64,000 nt of DNA from Heterohyrax brucei (taxonomy: Eukaryota; Chordata; Mammalia; Hyracoidea; Procaviidae): NCBI GenBank assembly GCA_028571685.1, contig CM053143.1:157598329-157662328 (forward strand), given 5' to 3'. Below are positions 10,071-22,514 of the stretch, in pieces. Positions within the stretch are counted from its first letter, which is position 1, and each line of letters begins with the position of its first letter. The position numbers and the translations under genes are program-made. The notes under the pieces are model-generated. The model ran no database searches. It had not been told where the DNA came from and saw only the letters and a program-made list of their open reading frames with translations.

Positions 10071-11515
10071 GTCTGTCAGTTTGTTGTACTATAGAGACTT
10101 GTGTGTTGCTGAGATGCTGGAATCCATGCCAGCAGTATTCAAATACCAGCATGGTCACCCATGGTGGACAGGTTTCAGCTGAACTTCTAGAATGAAATGG
10201 ATTGAGAGGATGAACCTGATGATCTACTTCTGAAAATTATTAGTCAGTGAAAACCTTATGAATAGGAGCAGAACACTGTCTGATATAGTGCCAAAAGGTG
10301 AGTCCCCCAGTTTGGAAGGCACTCAAAATACAACTGGGAATGACTGCCTCCTCAAAGTAAAGGTGACTTGGATGACAGGATGCTGTCAAACTTTCAGGAA
10401 CTTCTAATGCTGATGTGGCATGACTCAAAATGGGAAGAAACAGCTGCAAATATCATTAATAATTGAAACCTGGAATATAAGCAGTGGGTCTTTAGGGAAA
10501 TGCGAAGTTGTCAAAAATGAAATGGAACATATAGCTGTGCATATCCCAGACATTAGTGAGCTGCAATGAACTATACTGACCATTTAGAATTAGACAATCA
10601 TATGGTCTACTATGCTGGGACTGAAAACTTGAAGAAGAATGGAGTTGTATTTGTCATCAGAAGAACATTTCAAGATCTGTCCTGAAGCACAGTGCTGTCA
10701 GTAATAGGATAATATCCAGGTATCTATAAAGAAGATCAATTAATATGGCCATTATTCAAATTTACACACCAACCACTGAGGCTGAAGATGAACAAATCAA
10801 AGACTAATACTCTCTTCTGTAGTCTGAAGTTGATCGCACATGTAATCAAGATGCATTGATAATTATTGGAGACTGGAATTCAAAAGTTGGAAACACAGAA
10901 GAAGGATCAGCAGTTGGAGAGCGTGGCCTTGGTCATAGAAATGATGCCAGATAACACATGACTGAGTCTGGCAAAGTCAAGGACTTATTCACTGCAGATA
11001 CTCTCTTTCACCAGCATACATGATAATTATACATGTGGACCTTGCAGATGGAATATACAGGAATCAAATCGACTATACCTGTGGAAAGAGAACATGGAAA
11101 AACTCACTATCATCAGTCAGAACAACACCAGAAGCTAATTGTAGATGAAACCATCAATTATTCATAAGCAAGTTCAAGCTGAAACTGAAGAAAATTAGAA
11201 TATGTCTACGAGAGCCAGCGTATGTCGCACCCGGATCTAGAGACCAGCTCAAGAATACATTGGACACTCCGAACGCTAATGACTGAAGACCGGGAGAGCT
11301 GTGAAAGGACACTGAGGACACGATGTGTGAAGAAATTGAGAGGTTATTAAAAAGGCAGAAAAGAAAGAAAAGACCTATATGGATACCAAAAGAGACTGAA
11401 ACTTGCTCTTGGATACTGAGTAGCTAATGCGAAAGGCAAAAATATTGAAGTAAGAGAACTGAACAGAGAGTTTCAAAGGCTAGCTCAAAAACAGAAAATA
11501 AAACATTGCAACTTG
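10071..11515 (+). mobile_element. RTE LINE, 5' half with endonuclease domain
   Basis: Starts at the family's 5' end, gtctgtcagtttgttgtact, and runs through the leader into the apurinic-type endonuclease domain. A decayed reading near 10860-10900 shows IIIGDWNSKVGNTEEG, the GDWN motif of RTE endonucleases. It stops near 11515 in the linker before the reverse transcriptase and has no 3' end. LINE copies are normally 5'-truncated, so a copy with only its 5' half was probably broken by a later rearrangement. Frames are interrupted many times. Confidence 0.87.
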
Positions 11516-11798
11516 GCTTGGTTACGTGATCGGTGGATATACTAAAGAAAATAAAAATTCCACTGGAAGTAGTCCTTGAATCACGTGAACCCAAATTCCA
11601 TGTACATATCTTCATTGTTCATAATCTGAAGATTAAGCACTTTCTGTGCAGCTAAGCAGGAGTCCTGCGGAGTTGTGGGTCTGGAAGTGTTTTAGGTTTC
11701 AATGTTTGCTTTTGCTTTTTGTCTCTTGTTCTACCATGTCCTTAACACTGATTAAAGCTTTATAAAGACATATGCTGAAAATTTTTTGCTGGTCCTTC
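11516..11798. other. Unassigned sequence
   Basis: No feature recognised between the RTE and the LTR. Confidence 0.5.
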
Positions 11799-12233
11799 TG
11801 CCTCAGTCATCTAGTGCTTTTTTAACAGAAATACCACAAGTACATGGCTTTAAAAAGAGAAACTTGATTTTTGTCACAGTCTAGCTGGCGAAAAGTGCAA
11901 TTCAGGGTGTCAGCTCCAGGAGAAATTTTTCTCTGTTGGATCTGGAGGAAGTTCCTGGTTGTCAGTCTGCCCCTGGACAGGAAGCAAGCTTCTGAGACAC
12001 AGGGCCCCTGGTCCTTTCCAAAAGGACTCATTCATTTCCTTGAACTGCTTTCTCGGTGGTATGAGGCTCCCAAATCTCTGCTTGCTTCCTTTTCTTTCAA
12101 ATCTCAAGAGGCTGCCCCCGCAACTGCCACCCACCCTCTCTCATTAACATCACAGGGTCAGGGTGATACAGATAATCATGGACCAGCCAAATATTACACA
12201 TTTTGGGGTATCAATTTATGATACTTTCCAATC
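11799..12233 (-). mobile_element. ERVL-MaLR-like solo LTR fossil
   Basis: Plus strand has tgcctcagtcatctagtgct, gaaataccacaagtacatgg, ggtgtcagctccaggagaaa and tctctgcttgcttccttttc in family order. The right end (ttttggggtatcaatttatg) is divergent. Solo and non-coding. Overlapping open frames of 62-116 codons on both strands here are incidental. Confidence 0.78.
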
Positions 12234-12454
12234 ATCAGATCATAATGTAATTAATGTACCAGAAAAGGTCAAGAGTGTTCTACTTTTAGTTGTACCTCAA
12301 TACGAATGAAGATGTAGTCACTGTTCTCTAGCTTCTTGTTCATTAAAACAAACAAAAATTAAGTTATAACAATTAAGTGTATAGTCTGTCAGATGGGTAG
12401 TTAGTCTCAGTCCGATGGGACTGTCAGCAGTCTACCATGGATAACCCTGCTGCC

Positions 12455-12550
12455 ATTCTATGAATCCTATCCGTCAGTTATACTCTTTCTTACAGGGTCT
12501 CTATGAGTCAGAATTGCCTTGATGGCAACGGCAATTGGTTTGACTTTTTG
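12455..12550 (+). repeat. AfroSINE 3' fragment
   Basis: Only the tail half is clear: tctatgagtcagaattgcct followed by gatggcaacggcaattgg. The upstream part is too diverged to trace. Confidence 0.65.
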
Positions 12551-13491
12551 GGGGGGGGCATTATTAAAACTGCTCATTTAGTATCTTTTTGAAACTCTTT
12601 GTACTGTATTGAAAAGTAAGTGTATTTTCAAATTAACTCCAATGATACTTGATCCAAGCTCAAAAATTATATTTTTATGTTATTCCTTGGGTCAGTACTA
12701 CCTTGGGGAAGGCGTAGGCTAGGACAGCATTTCATCCTGTTGAGCATCAGTTACCCATGAGTGGGGGGCCAGTTAGACAGCAGCCACAATAATACCTGAG
12801 TCAATACAGCCCATGAAATATTTGGCAGTTAGATCTTTCACTATCCATCTTAAAAATATTCCAGTAATAGAATTTGAACAGTAAGAGGCTCCATTTGAAT
12901 ATGAAGACCTTCTAACTATGAATTTTCTAATGAAGTCTTTTTTTTTAAGATTATATTATTGGTAAATCAAAAAATGGATTAATTTTAATGTTCAAAATCC
13001 AATTATTTTATGTTTGAACATTTAGGGAAATGATTTTCCCCCTACTATTTATCCCTCTGAAGCTCTTTTCTATAAATACGAGGCAGAGGAGCTGCTGATG
13101 ACTGGGAAGAATTGCTTTTATTCCAAGATTTCATCTTGGTTTGTCCAGTTGGTTGGACACAGCACTTACTGTGAGTGACAAATGGCTTGGTTGATTTCCT
13201 GTCCTCCCACTATAGAACTGGATACATGCCCTGAGAGGGTAAGTTAAAAGACAGATGCTGGAAAGAAACGCTCAGCAGATGGCTCTCAGGTGACACAGAA
13301 AGGTCTTAAGAGTTTTAATATATTAGCTCCAGTCAACCAAATGACTGGGACCAGCAGCCAAGACTAAATAACCAAGCAATTTATTTTAATTCTGTGGGAG
13401 GAGAAACAGGTACAACACAGGTAAATGTTTCTGAAGGAAGAATAGTCCTTTTAAAGGCCAACAAAATTGGGATGGTATATTTTTTCTTCAA
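12551..13491. other. Unassigned sequence
   Basis: AT-rich DNA without a recognised element. A G-run of nine lies at 12550. Confidence 0.5.
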
Positions 13492-13680
13492 AAACATTTA
13501 CTCAGCAGCCTTTCATTAGGTACTCAAGATGCAAAAATGAATTAGATAGACTTTAGACCTCCACCTCTTTAAGCCCAGAATGGGAAAGAAGCAAAGAGAT
13601 GATTGTAATAGAAGCCCATTGGTTTCTCTGGGACCTCAGAGGAATAAACTCAAACAGGACCTAATAGGTAATCGAGCATT
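13492..13680 (+). repeat. Possible fragment of the ancient unnamed repeat
   Basis: The run ttactcagcagcctttcatt, a tactcaagatgcaaaaatga block and the purine-rich sequence after it recall the opening of the old repeat seen at 1 and 35560. Weak match. Confidence 0.3.
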
Positions 13681-13859
13681 TGTTTGATGTGGTGTTTAAG
13701 AAATGTACAGGGTTTTTTCAGGTGAATATTTTTCACAGGGCAAAGAAAATTCTTAATAATAAATGTGAATTACAGGCAATAACAGAGGGGCCAAGAAATG
13801 TGGATCTTTGGCAACATGGTGAGAGGTGCTTTCGGGCTGGAATTCATAAATTAAAGATA

Positions 13860-13915
13860 AGTTTGCAATGGTCTATGAGTCAGAATAAACTCAGCAGCAG
13901 GGTTTTTTTTTTTTT
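13860..13915 (+). repeat. AfroSINE 3' fragment
   Basis: tctatgagtcagaataaact and cagcagcagggttttttttt match the last 45 bp of the SINE. A T-run forms the tail. The 5' part is absent. Confidence 0.65.
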
Positions 13916-14741
13916 TTAATGAAAATCTTGAATGTGATCGTCTTCTTCTAACTTTGGATATGAACGTGAAGAATTCCACTGGATAATCATAGTCTATTTT
14001 GGTTATGCAGACCTATTGGAGCCAGTTAACATTCTTCATTTCTTCACACCCTAAGCAGTACAAACCTAACTCTGAGTCACAGATCAGAAATAGAGAATTT
14101 ATTGAAGATTGTTTTGGCAGATGATAGAAGAGTAGATTACTTAAATCTCACATAGAATAAAATTAAAAAAAAAAAAAGGAAAGAAACAGCGATCTGGTTA
14201 GTGCTGCCCACAGGAATCTTTGTAAAAATTAAGAAGTGAAGCATCAGAATGAATATAACCCAGCAGATATGGACAGATTTGTTAGGCTTGATGTCACTAG
14301 ACAACTTACAATGATGCCACTTGAATAAAAGTTACTCTTCAGGCTCATGGTTTAACAAGAAGAGCAAAGGGATTGTAGCTATCCATACTCTCCACCAGGA
14401 AAAACAAAGGAATATTGCAGTCCTATAAAGCCACTTTCCAAATTACCTGCTGCGTATTTTTGTCCTTGAGTAGGACTTCTACATTTCAGTCAATATGTCT
14501 GCTTTCCCTTCTTTGCTTGTCAGGACACTCCAAAATTTCTTTATCATTATGGCCTGTGCATACACGTGTGTGTGTGAATGCTTGTCAGATCTCATCTTAC
14601 CAGTTAGAAAAAAGAAAAAAAAACGAGGATGATGTCATAGGCATTGAGAAATAATGAGCTTATTGTCTTATTTACAAGCATCAATCAAATATTAAGAATA
14701 CTTAGGATTGAAAAATAGAATTGTATTGATCACACAACTAG
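13916..14741. other. Unassigned sequence
   Basis: Nothing recognised. An A-run of about 13 lies at 14165. Confidence 0.5.
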
Positions 14742-14985
14742 GTGGTGTTGTTATAAGCTTTCAAGGGAGTTCTGACTCATAGCTACCCTTGGTACAACAG
14801 AAAGAACCACTGATCAATTTTGTGCCATCCTCACAATGTGTTATCCTTGTGCTCAGTTTTGCAGCCCATGTGTCAATCCATGGCACAGAGGATTTTCCTC
14901 TTTTTTCTCTGACTCTCTACCTAATCCAGCATGATGCCCTTCTCCAGGGACTGGTCTCTACTGATGTCCATGTAGCTAACACATT
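14742..14985 (-). mobile_element. RTE LINE 3' end
   Basis: Plus strand: gttctgactcatagctaccc (reversed tail), cagcccatgtgtcaatccat and gcatgatgcccttctccagg, all landmarks of the RTE 3' coding end. Heavily 5'-truncated, about 240 bp. Confidence 0.85.
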
Positions 14986-16296
14986 TTTTTGTCCAGTGAA
15001 TGGAATAATTTGCAACAAGTGGCTCATACATAAGTGATCCTCAATAATGCCAGTTCTCTTTATCCTTCTGTTCCTTACTCTAGGCCATAGGAGGGCAGGA
15101 AACCATGAAATGTCAGCTAGCTTTTACAGTTAGGTAGTTAGCATGGCTTCTGGTGTTCTCAGCATTAATCTCTTCTTTTTCTTTCTTTTCTCCTGTGTTA
15201 TTTTTAAAGTAGTATTAGGGGAAGTAACATGACTTACTGTAATTGAGGAACAGAGACAGAAAACTTTAGCTCTGTAAAATCTTTCTCTGTTATCCAAAAT
15301 TCAACATATTAACATACTTGATGCTGATGTTCTCACTAAGTTTTCAGTGTCACTTTTCAATTTTATAGTAGTTCTGAAGAGAAGTCTATAGCTGAAGCTT
15401 TATAAATATTTAAACTGCTATTAGGAGCTGAGATACGAAAGCAGGTAAAAAAAAGGAAATGTAATTGAGGGGAAAAGATAAAACATTAGAAAACAAACAA
15501 CGTTAGGAGAATTTATTAAGAAAATAAGTGGTTTAAAAGATGATATCATCTCCTTTAGCAGCTAATTACAAAACACCAAAAAGGGTATGTGTACAAGACC
15601 ATTCTTGCAAATTTCCATTGTAATCACTTGTACGTAGGTCTGGAGTGAATAAACAGCTTTTACAGGTTTGGGCTTGTCAGTAGGATCTTATCAAGAACAA
15701 ATAAAATTAAACACTTAGTACATATCTGTTTATTCTATTTATTACAGAAATAAATTAGTTGTTTTAAAATATTTATGATTAAGGATTGTATTTATTGATG
15801 AAGGGGAAATGATTACATATAAAGCACTTATTTTTAACAATTAGATTAACAAGGCAAAGTTAAAATGAATCTCTACTTGTATCTAAGACATAGAGTGCTG
15901 CAGAACTAGCATGTCTCACAATCGTTTTTATGAGGTATTCTTATTATTAGCTACAATTTATGATTAAAGGTACTTATATTTAAAGAGTTCAAACAAATTG
16001 TTGACTTCACAAAATTGGCAGAGCTATTGTTCTATCCTCAGTCTGTATTCCAAAGCCCCAGATCCTAACCACAGAAACTACAATCAGTTATTATCACTTT
16101 ATACAGTCAGTGGACAGACCACAGCGTGATCTCCGTGGTTTGTGTTTGCACCCTGTATAGTTCCTTCCTCTTGATTGTAAACAAGACCTGTAACTTGATT
16201 CTAGTCAATACATTTTGGCAAATGTGAAAGGCTTTTGCAGATGTACTTGAGAGCCTAAATTCGATTGATCTGGGATTGAATAAAAAAAGAGATTGT
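14986..16296. other. Unassigned AT-rich stretch
   Basis: About 1.3 kb with no gene or named repeat recognised. Confidence 0.5.
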
Positions 16297-16451
16297 GCTG
16301 GGTACCCATTGCTGTTGAGTCCACTCCGACTCATAGAGACCATAAAGGAAAGACTAAAACTGCTACCAGGGAGCACCTGGTGGACTGGAATTGCTGGCCT
16401 TTTCGTTAGAAGCCAGAGGTCTTACTCATATCATCACTAAAGTTTCCAAGA
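16297..16451 (-). mobile_element. AfroSINE, short form (first of an adjoining pair)
   Basis: Plus strand: ggtacccattgctgttgagt, ccgactcatagagaccataa, gggagcacctggtggactgg, and the 5' end at atcactaaagtttcc. It directly abuts a second copy. Confidence 0.85.
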
Positions 16452-16452
16452 A

Positions 16453-16612
16453 AAAAAATTTGTTGCTGTCCACTAGATTTTGACTCATAGTGACCCTATA
16501 GAACAGAGCAGAACTTCCCCATAGATTTTCCAAGGAACAATTGACGGATTTGAACTGCTGACCCTTTGGCTAGCAGATGTAGTTCTTACAACTGCCCCAT
16601 CAGGGTTTTCCC
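16453..16612 (-). mobile_element. AfroSINE, short form (second of an adjoining pair)
   Basis: Plus strand: tgctgtccactagattttga, ctcatagtgaccctatagaa, gatttgaactgctgaccctt, and the 5' end gccccatcagggttttccc. Its 3' A-tail (aaaaaaaa) touches the neighbour's 5' end. It is itself followed by the tail of an RTE in the same direction. Confidence 0.9.
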
Positions 16613-16618
16613 AGTTCT

Positions 16619-19170
16619 CTGTGGTGGTGGTTGTTAGGTGACTTGAGTTGATTTGGACTCACGGTGACGCCACTCAGAACAGAATGCACCCGGTTCAGTA
16701 CCATACTAACAACTGTTAACTACGATTGAGCTCGCTGTTGGAGCCACTGTGTCAGTCTATCTTTTTCACTGGCCCTCTGCTTACCGAGTATGATGCTATT
16801 CTCTAGAGACTAATGCTTCCTGACAATATGTCCAAAGTATGTGAGAGGCAGTCTTGACATCCTTGCTTTCAAGGAATTCTGTTTGTACTTCTTCTAAGAC
16901 AGATTTGTTTGCTCTTTCGGCAGTCCATGGTATATTCAATATTCTTCACCAGCACCACAACACAAAGGCTTCAGTTCTTCTTAGGTCTCCCTTATTCATT
17001 GCCAGCTTTCACACACGTGTCAGGCAATTGGAAACAACCTAGCCTGAGTCTGGTGCATCTTCGTTCTCAAGGTAACATCTTTGTTTTTGACACTTTAAAG
17101 AGGTCTCTGGCAGCCAACTTGCCCAATGCAATGAAACTTTTCATCTTCTCACTGCCACTTCTTCCATGGGTGTTGATTGTAAATGCAAACAAAATGAAAT
17201 CTCTGACAACCTCAATCTTTTTTCCATCTGCTATGGTGTTGCTATTGGTCCAGCTGTAAGGATTGTTTTTCCTTATACCGAGGTGTAATACATATTGAAG
17301 GCTGTGGTCTTTGATCTTCGTTAGTGTTTCAAGCCCTCTTCACTTTCAGGAAGCAAGGCTGTGTCATCTGCATAACACAAGTTGTTAACAAGTCTTCCTT
17401 TAATCCCAATTCACAGTTCTTTGTATAGTCTAGTGTCCTTCAGACTATTTGCTTGGCAGACAGAGTGACTAGATGTGGTGAAAGAGTACTACCCTGACAC
17501 TCACTTTTCTTGACTTTAAACCACACAGGGTCCCCTTGTTCTGTTCAAATGACTGCTTCCCGGTCCGTGTACAGATTCCTCAGGAGCACAGTTAAGTGTT
17601 CTGGAATTCCCAGTGATATTGTGTATTCCTTTTATCTTCATTTTTCATTTGATGCTTTCTGTGTCTGTTAATATTTTCCCTGTAGAATCCTTCAATATTA
17701 CAACTCAAGGCTTGAATTTTTACTTCAGTTCTTTACAGCCTGAGAAGTGCCAAGCATTTTCTACTCTTTTGGCTTTCTACTGCCAGGTCTTTGCATTTGT
17801 CATCATAATATTTTATTTTGTCTTCTCAAGCTATCCTCTGAAATCTTCTGATCAGCTGTTTTACTTCATCATCTTTGCCTTTTCCTTTAGTTACTTGATG
17901 TTCCATAGCAAGTTTCAGAGTATCTTCTGACATCCATTTAGGTCTTTTATTTCTCTCCTCTCTTTTTAATGACCTCTTGCTTTCTTCATACATGATGTCC
18001 TTCATGTCATTCTACAACTTGTCTGGTGTTCAGTGTGTCACTTCTATTTTTGAGATGGTCTCTAAATTCAGACAAATATATTCAGTGTTATACTTTGGCT
18101 CTCATTGATTTGTTCTAATTTTCTTTAGTTTCAGTTTGAACTTGTGTATGACTGATTGATGTTATGTTCATCACCTGGCCTTGCTCTAATTGATTATATC
18201 CAATTTTTCCATCCTCTCTTTTCATTGATGTAGCTGTTCACTCCATATAGCAAGGTCTATGTATTACAGTCGAGTTTATGTTTGTGAAAACAGGTATTTG
18301 CAACAAAGGAGGTCACTGGTCCTGAAAAGTTCAATCATATGATTTATGTCATTGTCTCTATCACAAAGGCCATATTTTCCAACAGTTTTTCTTTTGTTTG
18401 TTTGCAACTTTGTTTCTGCAACTTCCACATTGCAATCACCAGTAATTATGAATGTATCCCGAGTGCAGGTTTGATCATTGTCAAACTGCAGGATCTAGTG
18501 AGTATGTTCAAATAATAGTCATATTAATTGGTCTTCTTTGTAGGCATATGGATATTATCCTATCACTGACATCATTGTGCCTCAGGGTACATCTTGAAAT
18601 TTTCTTCTTGACAATGAATGTATCACTGTTCCTCAAGAAATAGTAGACCATATGTTTATCTGATTCAAAATGGCCAATGCCAGTTCATTTAAGCTCACTG
18701 ACATCTAGGATATTGATGTTTCTGTGTTCTTTTCCATTGTTGACAATTTCCAGTTTTTCCAGATTCCTACTCTGTGCATTCTATGTTCTCACTATTAATG
18801 GCTGTTTGTAGCTATTTCTCCTCATTTTGAGACATGCCACATCACGTCCTGAAAGCTGAACTGTATTCCCATCATTAAGACTGAGTGCTCTGTAGAGACA
18901 GCTCTTCTTCAGCTATCTTTTGTGTGCTTTTCTACCTGAAGGATTCATCTTCTGGCATTATATCGGACAAAGATTTGCTGTTACTCCTATGTTTTTTACT
19001 GGCTAATTCTCTTCAGAAGTAAACTGCTGGATTATTCTTCCTAGTCTATTTTAGAAGGTCTGGAAGCTCAGATGAACGATGTCCGCCCTGTGTAACCCTG
19101 CTGAGACATGAATGCCACTGTCATAGCTGCCGGCACCACAGAAACAGCAAGGCCCCACAATATGACTGAC
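16619..19170 (-). mobile_element. RTE LINE with both ends but without the RT core
   Basis: A 2.55 kb minus-strand RTE that keeps the reversed 3' tail (gtggtggtggttgttaggtg) at its left and the 5' end (accacagaaacagcaaggcc, then atgactgac) at its right. Going right, the order is C-terminal domain, YADD region around 17340-17400, the sequence after motif A (ggtccgtgtacagattcctc), then at about 17611 a jump into the linker (cttttatcttcattttt), and from 18100 on the endonuclease and leader. About 0.6 kb of reverse transcriptase core is missing relative to the copy at 43323-46467. No long sense frame remains. Confidence 0.9.
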
Positions 19171-19535
19171 CTACCAGGCCTATCTTGGGCAGGCCTGATT
19201 TAATCGTGTGAAAGTCCTTGAATGAAGAATAGAGTCTTCTCTGAGATCAGAGACTACCTGAGTAGGTTTAGAAAACAAGTGGCCTTGCTGAGAATGCATA
19301 AATGACAAAGAGCCTTGGGAAACCTTTAGGACTAACAGGTATATTCCAGTTATTTGCCATTTGATAAATAGATATTTAAAATCTTTCCTTTATTGAGGTA
19401 TAAATGTAAATGTGATACATACTACTTTTTACAAAAGAGAAAATTTAGTTATAGCCAATGCTTTACCTTTTTTAAGTTCGTATGTCTGGTTTTATACTTT
19501 TTTTTATACATGTATATGTAGATATGCATATGAAA
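19171..19535. other. Unassigned sequence
   Basis: Nothing recognised. Confidence 0.5.
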
Positions 19536-19690
19536 TGCACACTAGTTACTCTTGAGTTGATTCTGATACCTGGCAATCCCCTGTGCCTCACGGTAGAACA
19601 CTGCACAGGGTTTTACAAAGACTATGACATTTTGGGTAGATTATGATTACAAAATTTTCACTTAGTGCCAAGAGCTTAACCCAGAGACTA
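19536..19690 (-). repeat. Divergent AfroSINE-like copy
   Basis: gttactcttgagttgattct resembles the reversed SINE tail and gagcttaacccagagac the 5' end, with a long-form-like block (gggttttacaaagactatga) between. Strongly diverged. Confidence 0.45.
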
Positions 19691-20617
19691 CTATGTGTTC
19701 ATCTTTATTTCATAAATCTGTGAATGTACGCAAGTCACATTTTGCCCAAAGGATTTGAAGTGCTTCACTTGTCAAGTTAAAGTACAAAATTTAATTATTT
19801 CAGTTCTAAAATACTGAGAACTGTCAGAAACAAATCTTTGAAGAAATAAATTGTAGCATGTGTCAGTATATTTTATGTACACTATATATTTTTAAGGATA
19901 TTTATCTTTAGAAAACAGAAAATACGATGTCAGAGCCCTTTCAGAATATCAGGATATGATTTCATGAGAAGGAAATATTATTTTTGTATTACTGTATGAA
20001 ACCTTTATGAAATGGTTGATATCTGTGATTTGATAACATTTATTGAAGTTGTAAAGCATAAAGTGACTTCTTAAGAGCTTTATGTTTTATCTTTGAAAGT
20101 AGCATATACTTCAAGTACTTATTGAACTTAGGAGAATTTACTTTTTTTATTTCCTGTTATGTTTTGATGTGATGTTTTATTCAAAATAACATGAGGTTGA
20201 ACCCCTAAGCCAAGGGTAGCATAAACGCAAATAAAACTTGGCATTGATTTCCAAAAAAAGGAGTGAGAGAGACATTTTGTGGAAGATTTGAAGAAGTATA
20301 GGAGATGAGCTAGAGAAAAAAATTACAAAGATAAAATCCAGTCCTTAAATTAGCAAATACAATATTTCTAAACAGAAGAGAAAAATTCCAGGAAAAATAG
20401 AAAGATTAAATTGAGTTTAACTAAGAAATATGTCAAGTAAGTATTAACATCAGTTCACTTTCATTAGTTTGCCTCAAAGGTGCTAAATACAGCCAAAACA
20501 TGTAAGAGGAAGTATGCAATGTTAGAAACAAAGGCAACCACAATTCAATGAACTCTATTTCTGAAAAATACGTTTCAAGTACACTAACTTGTGAAAACCC
20601 TGAATGTGTGACTATGC
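19691..20617. other. Unassigned AT-rich stretch
   Basis: No feature recognised. Confidence 0.5.
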
Positions 20618-20784
20618 TTCTGCCAAGCCAAGCCAAATGCCGTCGAGTCAGAACTGACTCATGGCGAGCCTAGGGGCCAGGGTAGAACTGACCACTAGAG
20701 TATTCAAGGAGCGCCTGGTGGATTTGAACTGCCGACCTTGTGGTCAGCAGTGGTAGCACTTAACCCACTATACCACCAGAGTCC
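20618..20784 (-). mobile_element. AfroSINE, short form, young-looking
   Basis: One of the best-kept copies. The plus strand has the tail aagccaagccaaatgccgtc, gagtcagaactgactcatgg, gagcgcctggtggatttgaa and cactataccaccagagtcc. It keeps CpG sites (gccgtcgag, gagcgcc, tgccgacc) that decay fast in older copies, so it inserted relatively late. On the minus strand, internal polymerase III boxes are visible as gggttaagtgctacc (A-box region) and cagttcaaatcc (B-box region). Confidence 0.95.
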
Positions 20785-20861
20785 ATGCTATATAATTGCC
20801 TAGCAATTATAATTGTTTCAGTTTGCAAAATATTTTTTTGTCTTTCTTCGCTGGCTTTTCT

Positions 20862-22150
20862 AAAATTGTGACTGAGTGAAAGTTTAAGTTTACATGCCCC
20901 CCTGTCTGTAGCTCCTTCTGCTCTCCTTTCTCAGGGACAGTGCACTCCTTTCCATTCTATATCTGTCGTATCCTCTTAACAATCTTCTGTCTCCTCTTCT
21001 CTACTCTCTCCACTCCCCTCTAATAAGAGGCCAGTAGGATGACATCCTATAGATGCATAGAACCATAAAGTGCACAAATGATTGAATCACCCTGTGTATT
21101 TGAGTCCAATTCATTCCTGTCTGAAAAGTTGACTTCAGAGGCAGCATTGGTGTAAATGCCGTGCTCACAGAGGAACCCCCAGGCCTTTTGACCATCAACT
21201 GAGGTCTTTTAGTGGAGTTATTAGGGTGTCCCCCTTTTTGTTCTCATTTTGTCATTGGGACTCAACATTGTAAGCCCCATCACAGCTGTCATTGTTGTTG
21301 GTTAGGCACCGCCTTGTTCTTCTGGTCACATGTTGATGTAGTCTCCCATTCACGTGGGTCTTTCTGTCTTCTCGGTTCTCTTTCCCCTATTTCTTTGTTG
21401 TCATTTGTGGTCATCTGTTCCAGTTGAGTTGGAACCATTTGGTGTACCTAAGTTGGCAGTGTGCTAGCTTTTGAGACCCTAGATGCCATTCACCAACATG
21501 AGATGCAGAAGATTCTCTTAGCAATCGGCTAGTTATGCCATTTGGCCTCAACGTCCCTGGAAGCATGGTCCCTGTACCCCTGTCCCTGCTACTCTGTCCT
21601 TGCAATTTTGGGTTAAGACTGGAAAAGCTTTCAGGTTAAGTTGAAGTCCAGTTAAACTGATCTTCCTTCTAATGTGTGCTATCACTGATTTCACCCAACT
21701 AAATTTCTATCAGCTATCTAATCTATAACCAGCCCTCTCCCTCTCTCCATCCCCTCCCTTGCAGCCATCACGGAGTCTTTTCTTCTGTACATGAGTCTGT
21801 TTTTAAGTCCTTATAGTAGGGGTCTCATACAACACTTGTCCTTGTGCCACTGACTAATATTGCTCAAAATAATGTCTTCCAACTGAAACCAGGTTAGGAG
21901 ATGCTTCCTAAAATTGTCATTGTTCTTTATCATTGCATAGTGTTCCATTGAGTATATATATCATAATTTATTTAATCATCTGTCGTTGGGCATCTGGGTT
22001 GATTCCATCTTTTTGCTATTGTGTACTGCACTGCAATAAACATTCATGTGCATGTATCTGTTCATATGACTGCTTTTGCTTCTGTAGGATATATTCCAAG
22101 CAGTGGGGTTACTGGGTCAAATGGTATATCTATTTCCAGATTTTTTGGAA
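20862..22150 (-). mobile_element. L1 LINE 3' UTR and ORF2 end
   Basis: Reads right to left. The plus strand starts attgtgactgagtgaaagtt (reversed terminus), passes the 3' UTR blocks tcctatagatgcatagaacc and gcttttgagaccctagatgc, then reaches the reversed C-terminal ORF2 region at 21915-22140 (tagtgttccattgagtatat, ctgcactgcaataaacattc, ggggttactgggtcaaatgg). It is 5'-truncated soon after. The 3' UTR is of a type also present at 27968, 36830, 49554 and 51395. No open ORF2 remains. Confidence 0.88.
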
Positions 22151-22485
22151 AATATTTTTAACCAAACAGAAAATAACTTTTATGCTTCATGAATATCTCT
22201 GTAATCAAATCATGTAAAATTAGTATTGAAGAGTAATATTTATTTTTAATTGAAAAAAACAGGTTCTGCTACAAATGTTACTGAGGCAGTCAATATATGC
22301 ACCATGTTTCTCATGGACATTTTTCAGGCTAATAACTCCACAAATCTGTTGTTAGAAATACTCAAAAGAATTCATATGTATTGGAAAGTAAATAAAGATG
22401 TGTGTGAAAACTATAACATTGTCAGGCTGAATTTTTAACTGAAGTATAAATCAGTAAAGAGGTTGGCTTTAATACTTTACTTGTT
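22151..22485. other. Unassigned sequence between two L1 pieces
   Basis: No feature recognised. A short open frame (62 codons at 22250) has no family I know. Confidence 0.5.
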
Positions 22486-22514
22486 CATGCCAGCCAAGCG
22501 AAGTGCCGTTGAAT
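22486..22514 (-). repeat. AfroSINE tail scrap
   Basis: gccagccaagcgaagtgccg looks like the reversed end of an AfroSINE (compare the tail at 20618), cut off at the start of the L1 on its right. Confidence 0.45.

Noticed and set aside
17613-17930. 105-codon open frame on the plus strand
   Set aside because: It lies antisense to the linker of the minus-strand RTE at 16619-19170; a shadow frame.
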